From Acidimicrobiia bacterium (GTDB lineage Bacteria > Actinomycetota > Acidimicrobiia > IMCC26256 > PALSA-555): a stretch of DNA of 5,881 bases. The notes under the pieces are model-generated. The model was not told where the DNA came from, made no database searches, and saw only the letters and a list, made by a program, of their open reading frames with translations. The position numbers were made by a program, and so were the translations under genes. Each line of letters opens with the position of its first letter. Position 1 is the first letter of the stretch. Shown here piece after piece: positions 1 to 5,177 of this stretch. The stretch spans positions 1 through 5,881 of the forward strand of contig JAFMJM010000154.1 in the NCBI GenBank assembly GCA_017853455.1. The letters run 5' to 3'.

Positions 1-518
1 CCCCGGGCGACGACCGAGCAGAACTCGTGGCCGTACTCGGTGACCCCGAGGGCGTCGGCGGGGTCGTCGGGCACCACGTAGTACGAGTTCACGAAGTAGC
101 AGTAGGCGTCGGGGCCCAGGCCGTCGGTCACGGGGTGGGCCCGGGTGGTGCGCACGGCGTTCCAGCCGATCTGGGGGACCCGCAGGGTGTCGGGGAACCG
201 CTCCACCCGACCGGGCACCCAGCCGAGGCAGTCGACGTCGCCCTCGGCCGAGTGGTCGAGCAGGACCTGGAGGCCGATGCAGATGCCGAGGAACGGCCGC
301 TGCTCCTCGACCGCCCAGCGGGTCAGGGGCTCGACCAGCCGGGACTCGTGCAGCGAGTCGATGGTGGCCCGGGCGGCACCGACCCCGGGCAGGATCACGG
401 CGGTGCAGGCCCGGAGGGCCACGGGGTCGGCGACGAGCCGGTACGGCACCCCGAGGCGCTCGAGGGCGTAGCCCACGCTGGGGGCGTTGCCGGCGCGGTA
501 GTCGATGACCCCGATCAC
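1..518 (-). CDS. hisH: Imidazole glycerol phosphate synthase, glutaminase subunit HisH (partial; C-terminus outside window)
   Basis: HisH is the class I glutamine amidotransferase subunit that feeds ammonia to HisF in the fifth step of histidine biosynthesis, in the cytoplasm. About 172 residues are visible of a family length near 200. The start VIGVIDYRAGN matches the conserved HisH N-terminus. The oxyanion-strand motif LPGVGA lies at residues 43-48, and the nucleophile elbow GICIGLQ at 78-84 puts the catalytic cysteine at Cys80. VPQIGWN follows in the middle of the protein. The frame stays open to the window edge, so the His and Glu of the triad lie outside. I chose GTG at 518 because it aligns with the family start and has a TAGCCT box 7 nt upstream; no good Shine-Dalgarno site is visible. 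The upstream neighbour is the unrelated ycnI, so hisH appears to start its own transcript. Whether hisA and hisF follow cannot be seen here. Confidence 0.95.
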   Translation of the reverse strand, partial: MIGVIDYRAGNAPSVGYALERLGVPYRLVADPVALRACTAVILPGVGAARATIDSLHESRLVEPLTRWAVEEQRPFLGICIGLQVLLDHSAEGDVDCLGWVPGRVERFPDTLRVPQIGWNAVRTTRAHPVTDGLGPDAYCYFVNSYYVVPDDPADALGVTEYGHEFCSVVAR

Positions 519-525
519 CCGCCGC

Positions 526-531
526 AGGCTA
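526..531 (-). promoter_or_regulatory. Putative -10 box for leaderless hisH transcript
   Basis: TAGCCT fits the actinobacterial -10 pattern TAnnnT and lies 7 nt before the hisH GTG. The predicted +1 falls at about the start codon, so the mRNA would be leaderless. No convincing -35 is visible. The same box type precedes the fucosyltransferase-like gene and leuS at similar distances. Prediction only. Confidence 0.5.
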
Positions 532-564
532 CCGCCGACCCCGCGTCCGGTCGCTGGGTGGGGC

Positions 565-1128
565 TCAGTGCCCGTGGGTCGCGGCCGTCAGGGTGAGGAC
601 GGGCGCGGGGAGCTCGGGTTCGGGTGCCCCCTGCTTCGGGATCTCGATCCAGCGGACGACCTCGCCCGACGAGTAGGTCTGGAGGGCCTTGAAGACGACC
701 CGCTTCCCGGCGCCAGGGAGCGGTCCCGCCGACACGGTGAACTGCTGGAACTCACCCGGCTCGATGCGGCCACCCGCCCAGACGATCCGGGAGACGACCT
801 CGGAGATCGTGCCGTCCTCGGTCTTGATGGGCTTGGCGAGGGTGGTCCGCTCGACCGTCGCGGTCCAGCCCGGGACGGGCTGGATGCTGACGAACGGGAT
901 GGGGCGGTCGGTCGGGAGGACGACCTCGACCGAGACCGTGGCGGCGTCGTCGCGCTCGTTGGGGACGGCGAACGACAGGATCGAGAACGAACCGCGTGGC
1001 GCCGACGAGGGGTGGACCGAGACGTGGGCGGCCGCCGGCCCGGCGATCCCGACGATCACGGAGAGTGAGGCGACGGCAGTGGCGGCGAGGGTCGCGGCTC
1101 GCCGGAGACGGCTGGGGGTGCGGCGCAC
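565..1128 (-). CDS. ycnI: YcnI-family (DUF1775) secreted copper-binding protein
   Basis: This is a predicted 187-aa exported protein of the YcnI/DUF1775 family, cupredoxin-like proteins that bind Cu(II) outside the membrane and often neighbour copC/copD genes. A twin-arginine-poor, basic N-terminus (RRTPSRLRR) and a hydrophobic stretch at residues 11-30 end in GPAAA before His35. Cleavage there would leave HVSVHP as the mature N-terminus, which supplies the family's copper-binding histidine. Family-like blocks follow: AVPNERDDAATVSVEVVLP with conserved acidic residues, GWTATVE, and near the end QTYSSGEVVRWIEIP with the conserved Trp. There is no C-terminal membrane helix; the protein ends in ATHGH. 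GTG at 1128 was chosen because AGGAG lies 5 nt upstream and the signal peptide begins there. A putative ECF promoter lies in the 119-nt gap after the sigma gene. I infer a role in periplasmic or surface copper delivery or buffering together with CopCD. Confidence 0.9.
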   Translation of the reverse strand: MRRTPSRLRRAATLAATAVASLSVIVGIAGPAAAHVSVHPSSAPRGSFSILSFAVPNERDDAATVSVEVVLPTDRPIPFVSIQPVPGWTATVERTTLAKPIKTEDGTISEVVSRIVWAGGRIEPGEFQQFTVSAGPLPGAGKRVVFKALQTYSSGEVVRWIEIPKQGAPEPELPAPVLTLTAATHGH

Positions 1129-1133
1129 GGTGA

Positions 1134-1138
1134 CTCCT
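1134..1138 (-). promoter_or_regulatory. Ribosome binding site of ycnI
   Basis: AGGAG (within GAAGGAG) lies 5 nt before the GTG start at 1128. It fixes that start and contrasts with hisH, the sigma gene, the fucosyltransferase-like gene and leuS, which lack a clear Shine-Dalgarno site. It suggests that ycnI mRNA has a true 5' leader. Confidence 0.75.
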
Positions 1139-1207
1139 TCCGGACGGGCCGATCGTGGGCGCGTCCCGACGGGCCGGAACATCCTCCGACGGGTTCGGTG
1201 AGGAGTT

Positions 1208-1235
1208 GGTCGACGCGCCGGGCCCGAAAGTTCCC
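1208..1235 (-). promoter_or_regulatory. Putative ECF sigma promoter for ycnI
   Basis: Reading the minus strand, GGGAAC (1235-1230) is followed after exactly 17 nt by CGACC (1212-1208). This is the general shape of ECF promoters, and as I recall it is close to motifs reported for actinobacterial SigC (GGGAAC plus a CGAC-type -10). The predicted transcription start near 1200 would give a leader of about 70 nt carrying the AGGAG site. The same architecture with the same spacer occurs upstream of the zf-HC2 gene. An alternative -10, CGTC at 1215-1212, would leave only a 14-nt spacer. Inferred from sequence only. Confidence 0.5.
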
Positions 1236-1247
1236 CGGACCGACGGA

Positions 1248-1772
1248 TCAGACCGCCTCGGCGGCCCGCACGGCCGCGACGAGGGCCTCGCGGGCCCGGG
1301 AGACCCGGGAGCGGATGGTGCCGACCGGAACGCCCGCCACGCCCGCCGCCTCCTCGTACGACAGCCCGAGGATCTGGGTCAGGACGAAGGCCTCGCGGCG
1401 GTCGTCGGGGAGGGCGGCCACGAGCGGTGCGAGGTCGACACCACCGGTGGCGTCGGGTCGGCGCCCGTCCCCGGCGGTGGATTCGATCCGGTCGCGGAGA
1501 CGTCGGTCGCGTTGGCGGCGACGGACGGCGTCGGCGCACGTGCGGCGGGCGATCGAGAGGAGCCAGGTGCGCGCCGACGCGTCGCCCCGGTAGCGGGGCA
1601 GGGCCCGCCAGGCCCGGACGAAGACGTCCTGGGTGACGTCGTCGGCGGCATCGGGGCCGACCAGGTGGCGGGCCAGGCGCCACACCTCGGGCTCCGACGC
1701 CCGGATGAACGCCGCCAGGGCGCTGCGGTCGCCGTCGCGGGCGGCGACGAGGAGGGCGGTGCGCTCGTCCAC
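1248..1772 (-). CDS. sigC: ECF RNA polymerase sigma factor, SigC-like
   Basis: This predicted 174-aa cytoplasmic protein directs RNA polymerase to alternative promoters. Region 2 spans about residues 22-90: AAFIRASEPEVWRLARHL, then DAADDVTQDVFVRAWRALPRY and SARTWLLSIARRTCADAVRR. A short linker follows, then region 4 at about 113-168 with LPDDRREAFVLTQILGLSY, the helix-turn-helix EEAAGVAGVPVGTIRSRVSRAR, and no extra C-terminal domain. From memory it resembles mycobacterial SigC closely, notably in the AFI(R/K)A block and in LTQ(I/L)LGLSY with PVGTIRSRV; the subgroup call rests on that memory. SigC in other actinobacteria has been linked to copper supply and respiratory oxidases, which fits the neighbours. 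The frame is open far upstream, but GTG at 1772 aligns with the family start and has TATCGT 9 nt before it. The gene is divergent from its likely zf-HC2 anti-sigma partner, rather than in the usual sigma/anti-sigma operon. Confidence 0.93.
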   Translation of the reverse strand: MDERTALLVAARDGDRSALAAFIRASEPEVWRLARHLVGPDAADDVTQDVFVRAWRALPRYRGDASARTWLLSIARRTCADAVRRRQRDRRLRDRIESTAGDGRRPDATGGVDLAPLVAALPDDRREAFVLTQILGLSYEEAAGVAGVPVGTIRSRVSRAREALVAAVRAAEAV

Positions 1773-1781
1773 GGATCGGGG

Positions 1782-1787
1782 ACGATA
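1782..1787 (-). promoter_or_regulatory. Putative housekeeping -10 box for the sigma gene
   Basis: TATCGT (TAnnnT type) lies 9 nt before the GTG at 1772, so the predicted +1 is at about 1775 and the transcript is nearly leaderless. No ECF-type GGAAC faces this way, which suggests that the sigma gene is not autoregulated through its own promoter class. Its -35 region overlaps the outward promoter of the zf-HC2 gene. Confidence 0.45.
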
Positions 1788-1790
1788 CTT

Positions 1791-1818
1791 GGGAACCAAT
1801 TCGAACCAGGGACGGACT
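1791..1818 (+). promoter_or_regulatory. Putative ECF sigma promoter for the zf-HC2/copCD operon
   Basis: GGGAAC (1791-1796) is followed after exactly 17 nt by GGACT (1814-1818). The predicted start lies near 1825-1828, at the ATG of the zf-HC2 gene (1827), so the mRNA would be leaderless or nearly so. This agrees with the absence of a Shine-Dalgarno site. The -10 part is weaker than the one at ycnI (GGACT against CGACC), but hexamer and spacer match. Confidence 0.45.
1793..1808. repeat. Two GAACCA direct repeats, 10 bp apart, in the divergent intergenic region
   Basis: GAACCA occurs at 1793-1798 and 1803-1808, exactly one helical turn apart, between the sigma and zf-HC2 starts. The first copy is part of the putative -35 element. 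The pair could be an operator for a dimeric regulator on one DNA face, or the spacing could be chance. Confidence 0.45.
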
Positions 1819-1826
1819 GCCCGGAC

Positions 1827-2459
1827 ATGGACTGCCGCAGCGCACACGACGCCATTTCGGACCGCCTCGACGGGCGCCTCGACGATGGTCGCCTCGACGA
1901 CCACGCCCTCGACGCCCACCTGGGTTCGTGTGCGGCGTGTCGGGCCTACGCGGCCGACGCCGCCGCGTTGCACCGCCAGGTCCGGCTGCGGATCGCCGAG
2001 CCGGTTCCCGACCTCACGGCCGCCATCCTCACCGCCATCGGACGCGACTCCGATCACGCCCGGACGGGCAGCCTGCGCCTGGGGCTCGCCGCAGTGGGCG
2101 TCGTGCAGCTCGTCGTGGCGTTGCCCGCGCTGCTCCTCGGCGAGGACGCCGGTCTGCCCGCCCACACGGCGCGCCACCTGGGATCCTTCGCGGTGGCGTT
2201 GGCGATCGGCTTCCTCTTCGCCGCCTGGCGCCCCGACCGGATCGGCGGCGTGCTGCCGTTGACCGCGGTGCTGGTCGGGTGCCTGTTGATCGGTTCGGCC
2301 TTCGACGTCGCCCAGGGGCGCACCGCCGCGCTCACCGAGCTCGGGGCACACGCGACCGAGATCGTCGGCCTCGGTCTGCTCTGGGTGTTGGCTCGTGCGG
2401 TCCGCGGCCCGGACGGGAACCGCACCGGTCGATTGGCGACGGGGCCGACCATCTCGTGA
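1827..2459 (+). CDS. zf-HC2 putative anti-sigma factor with four transmembrane segments
   Basis: This predicted 210-aa membrane protein has an N-terminal zf-HC2 domain (about residues 1-50) like those of zinc-binding anti-sigma factors. Candidate zinc ligands are Cys3 and the His31-x3-Cys35-x2-Cys38 motif in AHLGSCAACRAY, after the helix LDGRLDDGRLDD. A linker (50-82) leads to four hydrophobic segments at about 83-104, 118-134, 142-162 and 172-192. ATG at 1827 was chosen because Cys3 begins the domain there; no ribosome binding site is visible and the transcript is probably leaderless. The gene is divergent from the sigma gene with 54 bp between starts, and its TGA overlaps the GTG of copCD (GTGA), indicating translational coupling. 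I infer that it sequesters the SigC-like factor and that the membrane part or the zinc site senses copper or redox state. Anti-sigma action is not proven by the sequence. Confidence 0.85.
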   Translation: MDCRSAHDAISDRLDGRLDDGRLDDHALDAHLGSCAACRAYAADAAALHRQVRLRIAEPVPDLTAAILTAIGRDSDHARTGSLRLGLAAVGVVQLVVALPALLLGEDAGLPAHTARHLGSFAVALAIGFLFAAWRPDRIGGVLPLTAVLVGCLLIGSAFDVAQGRTAALTELGAHATEIVGLGLLWVLARAVRGPDGNRTGRLATGPTIS

Positions 2460-4225
2460 TCGGCGCGGTCCGTCGTCGGCTGGCGCGCCTCGGTGGGGCG
2501 ATCGGGCTCGGCCTCGTCGTCGTCGTGGCCACCGCCGGCCCGGCGTGGGCGCACGCCTCGTTGGTCGAGTCGGACCCGGGTGCGGGCGCCGTGCTGGTCG
2601 ACGCACCCCGGTCGGTCGACCTGCGTTTCTCCGAGTCCGTGACCGTCGAGCCCGACGGCGTGCGCCTCTTCGACGGTGACGGCGCCCGCGTCGCGACCGG
2701 CACGCCCGCCACCCCGACGGCCCGTGAGGTCCGGGTCCCGATCCGTGCTTCCCTGGCCGACGGCGCCTACGTGGTCACGTGGCGGGTCACCTCGGCGGAC
2801 ACCCATCCGGTGCGCGGTGCCTTCACCTTCACGGTCGGACAGGCGTCCGGGCCGGGCGCCGCCGACCCGTCGATCCTCGCCGACCGGCTGTTGCAGGACC
2901 AGGGCGGTGACCCCGCCGTGGGCGCGGCCTGGGCGGTGGTGCGCTGGCTCGCCTTCGTGGGCATCGCGGTGCTGGTCGGTGGCCTGGTGTTCGTGGTCGC
3001 GATCTGGCCGGGCGCCCGTGACCAGACCCGGACCCGCCGGATCGTCACGGCCGGCTGGGCGGTCCTGGTGGTCGCGACGGTGCTCGGGTTCGTGCTGCGG
3101 GGGCCGTACGTGGCGGCCGAGGGGCTCGACCGGGTGCTCGACGTCGGCCGCTGGGGGGAGATCGCCGGCACGCGCTTCGGCGTGGTGTGGCTCGTCCGGC
3201 TCGGGTTGCTCGCCGTCACCGGTTTCCTCCTGCACCGGTGCTTCGCCGGCCCGTCGGGGGAGCGGCGAACCCTCCCACAGTGGTGGACGGTGACGACCGC
3301 GGTGGTCCTCGTGGCGATCTGTGCCACACCGGCACTCTCCGGGCACCCGGCGGGCGGGGACCTGGTTGCCGTCGCCACCGTGCTCGACGCCGTGCACGTC
3401 ACGGCGATGGCCGTCTGGCTGGGCGGCCTGGTGCTCATGGGCGCGGTGGTGGTCCGCGGCGACGACCCCGACGGGCGCCGGGCCGTCGTCGAACGGTTCT
3501 CCCGGATCGCCTTCTGGTGCGTCGCTGCTCTGGTGGCGACGGGAGCGTTCGCCACCTGGCGGGACGTCCGGACCCTGACCAACCTCCGTGAGACCGACTT
3601 CGGGCACATCCTCGTGGTCAAGGTCGCGATCTTCGCCCTGATGGTGGTCTTCGCCGCCTTCAGCCGGGAGGTCGTGGCCCGGCTCTTCCGGCGTCCGGCT
3701 CCCGGCGTCGCCGATGACGGACTCGAGGGCGACGGCGACGGCGGCGAGCCACTCGACCTCGAGGCACTGCGGCAGCGGGAATGGCGCTCATTGCGGCGTT
3801 CGGTCTGGACGGAGGCGGTGATCGGACTGGCGGTCCTGGCGGCCACGGCGGCGCTCGTCAACGCCGCACCGGCATCGGGGATCGTGGCGGGTGCGAACCA
3901 GGGGGTCGCCGGGGTCACCATGCGCGACCGGCTCGTCACGGTCGACGTCGCGGTGACGCCCGGGCGGGTCGGGGTCGACGACGTGCACGTCAACGTGTTC
4001 TCGCCCCAGGGGACGCCGTTCGACGCGAAGGAGCTCACGGTCACGATCGACCTGCCGGCCCTGGGCATCGCGCCGATCGCGGTGCCGCTGCGGCGGCTCG
4101 GCCCGGGGCACTACCTCTCGCCCGGCTTCACGATCCCCTTGTCCGGATCGTGGCGGGTCACGGCGAAGGCCCTGGTGTCCGACGTCGACCTGGTCACCCT
4201 CACCGGCCGGGTCCCGATCGGCTGA
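2456..4225 (+). CDS. copCD: Copper resistance/transport fusion protein CopC-CopD with C-terminal YtkA/FixH-like domain
   Basis: This predicted 589-aa protein combines an extracytoplasmic copper chaperone with a membrane copper transport partner. A signal segment (residues 1-32, ending GPAWA) precedes His33, so the mature protein would begin HASLVESDPG as in CopC. Asp115 and His117 in SADTHPVRGAF complete the typical CopC Cu(II) site, and the CopC domain runs to about 128. The CopD part has roughly eight membrane segments between 158 and 470, including LSGHP with His297 and VLDAVHVTAMAVWLGGL with His314, conserved-looking CopD histidines. A cytoplasmic or loop stretch at 419-442 is acidic (DDGLEGDGDGGEPLDLE). 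After RRSVWTEAVIGLAVLAATA comes an extracytoplasmic beta-rich domain (about 490-589, with VNVFSPQGTPFDAKELTV) typical of actinobacterial CopCD fusions. GTG at 2456 overlaps the preceding stop by 4 nt, so translation is probably coupled to the zf-HC2 gene. The direction of copper transport (import or resistance) cannot be told from sequence. Confidence 0.93.
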   Translation: MIGAVRRRLARLGGAIGLGLVVVVATAGPAWAHASLVESDPGAGAVLVDAPRSVDLRFSESVTVEPDGVRLFDGDGARVATGTPATPTAREVRVPIRASLADGAYVVTWRVTSADTHPVRGAFTFTVGQASGPGAADPSILADRLLQDQGGDPAVGAAWAVVRWLAFVGIAVLVGGLVFVVAIWPGARDQTRTRRIVTAGWAVLVVATVLGFVLRGPYVAAEGLDRVLDVGRWGEIAGTRFGVVWLVRLGLLAVTGFLLHRCFAGPSGERRTLPQWWTVTTAVVLVAICATPALSGHPAGGDLVAVATVLDAVHVTAMAVWLGGLVLMGAVVVRGDDPDGRRAVVERFSRIAFWCVAALVATGAFATWRDVRTLTNLRETDFGHILVVKVAIFALMVVFAAFSREVVARLFRRPAPGVADDGLEGDGDGGEPLDLEALRQREWRSLRRSVWTEAVIGLAVLAATAALVNAAPASGIVAGANQGVAGVTMRDRLVTVDVAVTPGRVGVDDVHVNVFSPQGTPFDAKELTVTIDLPALGIAPIAVPLRRLGPGHYLSPGFTIPLSGSWRVTAKALVSDVDLVTLTGRVPIG

Positions 4226-4252
4226 CGGGTCAGGATCCGCCCGGGCGTCAGC
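4221..4252. terminator. Bidirectional terminator-like palindrome between convergent genes
   Basis: A perfect 7-bp inverted repeat, GCTGACG (4221-4227) and CGTCAGC (4246-4252), encloses 18 nt. Its arms contain the stop codons of copCD (4223-4225) and of the fucosyltransferase-like gene (4248-4250). An inner alternative stem, CGGG (4226-4229) with CCCG (4240-4243), is also possible. No U-tract follows on either strand, so efficiency is uncertain. Confidence 0.45.
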
Positions 4253-5090
4253 GCAGCTGGCGGACCCCGTCGACGTCGCCCCGGAGCAGGATCGTCCAGA
4301 ACGCGCAGTTCCCCGAGTGCAGGACGAGCCGCTCGAACGTCGACATCAGCACGACGGTCGCCAGCAGGTCGACGGCGTGGCGCTCACGACCGGGGAGGGC
4401 CTGGAGGTGCAGGCCCTCGCTCCCGCTCGTCACCGGGAGCTCCGCGATGCAGAACGCCGCGTCACCGAACCGCTCGAGGAGCGCGTCACGGACCTGCGCC
4501 TGGTCGCTCTGCACGAGCACCCGGTCGACCCCGCCGTGTCGGAGCGCAGCGCGCACCGACCGGACGTACCGGGTGAGTGACGACGGACGGATCTCCTCGA
4601 CCTTGTCGGTCCCGCGGACCCACACGGCCACCGTGCGGCGCGGGTCCACGACGTACCGCTCGGCGAGGTCGTCCGCACGGGCGCGGACCGCCTCGCTCGG
4701 TCGGAAGTACGCGTCGACCCAGGGCCGCAGGGCGTCGAGGTCGAGCGAGCGGGCCGGGCCGTTGGCCGACCAGGGCAGGCCCTGGAGGTCGGCGGCCGGG
4801 TCCGGGGTCGGGAGCGGCGGCCGGGGCGGGGCGAAGAACCGGTCCCAGATGCAGCCCGTCGAGTCCTCGCGGTAGAGCGGGAACGCCGACGACGAGTCGA
4901 TGCGCGTCACGGGGGCGGGGGCCCGCATCGCCTCCACCAGGGTGACGGTGCAGGTCGAGAAGAAACCGTGGTCGTGCTCGACCGTCAGGACGCCGTCGGC
5001 GAAGGTGGCGAACCGGCGTTCGTCGATCCAGCGGCGGGCGGCCGCCGCCGACCGGGCCGTGGGTGGGCGCGCCCGCCGGGGAGTTCGCAC
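4248..5090 (-). CDS. Putative fucosyltransferase-like glycosyltransferase (GT23/O-FucT-like GT-B fold)
   Basis: This predicted 280-aa protein has no signal peptide or membrane segment, so it is probably cytoplasmic. The assignment rests on weak motifs. TVAVWVRGTDKVEE (153-166) resembles the HxRxTDK nucleotide-sugar-binding loop of FUT8/NodZ-type alpha-1,6-fucosyltransferases, with Trp157 where those have His. VDRVLVQSDQAQVRDALLERFG (188-209) looks like the following Rossmann strand and helix. DLLATVVLMSTFERLVLHSGNCAFW (241-265) resembles the C-terminal 'status seen/not seen' block with its Ser-x-Asn. N-terminal EHDHGFFSTCTVTLVEAM (38-55) also fits the superfamily. GTG at 5090 was chosen because TAGGCT lies 6 nt upstream, putting the predicted +1 on the G. 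The gene stands alone: no glycan cluster is visible around it, and it converges on copCD. Its donor and acceptor are unknown. An arginine- and alanine-rich start (residues 2-20) may be disordered, or the true start may be downstream. Confidence 0.6.
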   Translation of the reverse strand: MRTPRRARPPTARSAAAARRWIDERRFATFADGVLTVEHDHGFFSTCTVTLVEAMRAPAPVTRIDSSSAFPLYREDSTGCIWDRFFAPPRPPLPTPDPAADLQGLPWSANGPARSLDLDALRPWVDAYFRPSEAVRARADDLAERYVVDPRRTVAVWVRGTDKVEEIRPSSLTRYVRSVRAALRHGGVDRVLVQSDQAQVRDALLERFGDAAFCIAELPVTSGSEGLHLQALPGRERHAVDLLATVVLMSTFERLVLHSGNCAFWTILLRGDVDGVRQLR

Positions 5091-5096
5091 CCGTGG

Positions 5097-5102
5097 AGCC
5101 TA
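5097..5102 (-). promoter_or_regulatory. Putative -10 box for leaderless fucosyltransferase-like transcript
   Basis: TAGGCT (TAnnnT) lies 6 nt before the GTG at 5090, so the predicted +1 coincides with the first base of the start codon. The -35 region would fall at about 5120-5125, inside the first copy of the 21-bp direct repeat, and is a poor match to TTGACA. Confidence 0.5.
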
Positions 5103-5118
5103 GGACCGGCCCCCTGCG

Positions 5119-5177
5119 GACGCGACGGAGCCCGGACCGGATCGGTCCGGGTGTTCGACGCGACGGAGCCCGGACCG
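5119..5177. repeat. 21-bp perfect direct repeat, two copies with 38-bp period
   Basis: The same 21 bases, containing GACGGAGCCCGGACCG, occur at 5119-5139 and 5157-5177. On the minus strand each copy supplies the descending arm of a hairpin plus the same trailing CTCCGTCGCGTC. The arrangement looks like a duplicated terminator unit downstream of the tRNA gene. Confidence 0.85.
5131..5151 (-). terminator. Second tRNA-proximal hairpin (terminator-like)
   Basis: CCCGGACCG and CGGTCCGGG form a perfect 9-bp stem with a 3-nt loop (5140-5142). On the minus strand it lies about 50 nt past the tRNA 3' end and just upstream of the promoter of the fucosyltransferase-like gene. It is GC-rich without a U-tract, which is common for actinobacterial terminators. 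Confidence 0.55.

Noticed and set aside
519..564. Possible hairpin CGACC/GGTCG between ycnI and hisH
   Set aside because: Only 5 bp with an 8-nt loop, overlapping the hisH promoter region; too weak to call a terminator.
27..596. Long open frame on the plus strand across hisH, glycine- and valine-rich
   Set aside because: It is antisense to a clear HisH reading frame, has no recognisable motif, and its composition is what GC-rich DNA gives in a shadow frame.
1212..1234. Alternative ycnI promoter GGAAC-N14-CGTC
   Set aside because: The 14-nt spacer is shorter than usual ECF spacing; GGGAAC-N17-CGACC in the same place fits better and matches the promoter of the zf-HC2 gene.
1784..1789. GATACT as a plus-strand -10 box for the zf-HC2 gene
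   Set aside because: It matches TATAAT at only four of six positions, lacks the TAnnnT shape, and would leave a leader without a ribosome binding site.
1928..2455. Extension of the copCD frame upstream of 2456
   Set aside because: The added residues are Arg/Pro-rich out-of-frame translation of the zf-HC2 gene. The signal peptide begins at GTG 2456.
1773..2606. Upstream extension of the sigma factor frame on the minus strand through the zf-HC2 gene
   Set aside because: The translation upstream of residue 1 is low-complexity and antisense to a zf-HC2 gene with clear zinc ligands. GTG at 1772 fits the SigC-type N-terminus and has a -10 box.
2054..4068. Long minus-strand open frames opposite copCD
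   Set aside because: They are antisense shadows with repetitive Thr/Arg or Asp/Gly composition, while the plus strand carries CopC and CopD motifs throughout.
5119..5177. Two direct repeats as a minimal CRISPR array
   Set aside because: Only two copies, a spacer of 17 nt, and the repeat forms hairpins with its flanks; terminators explain it better.
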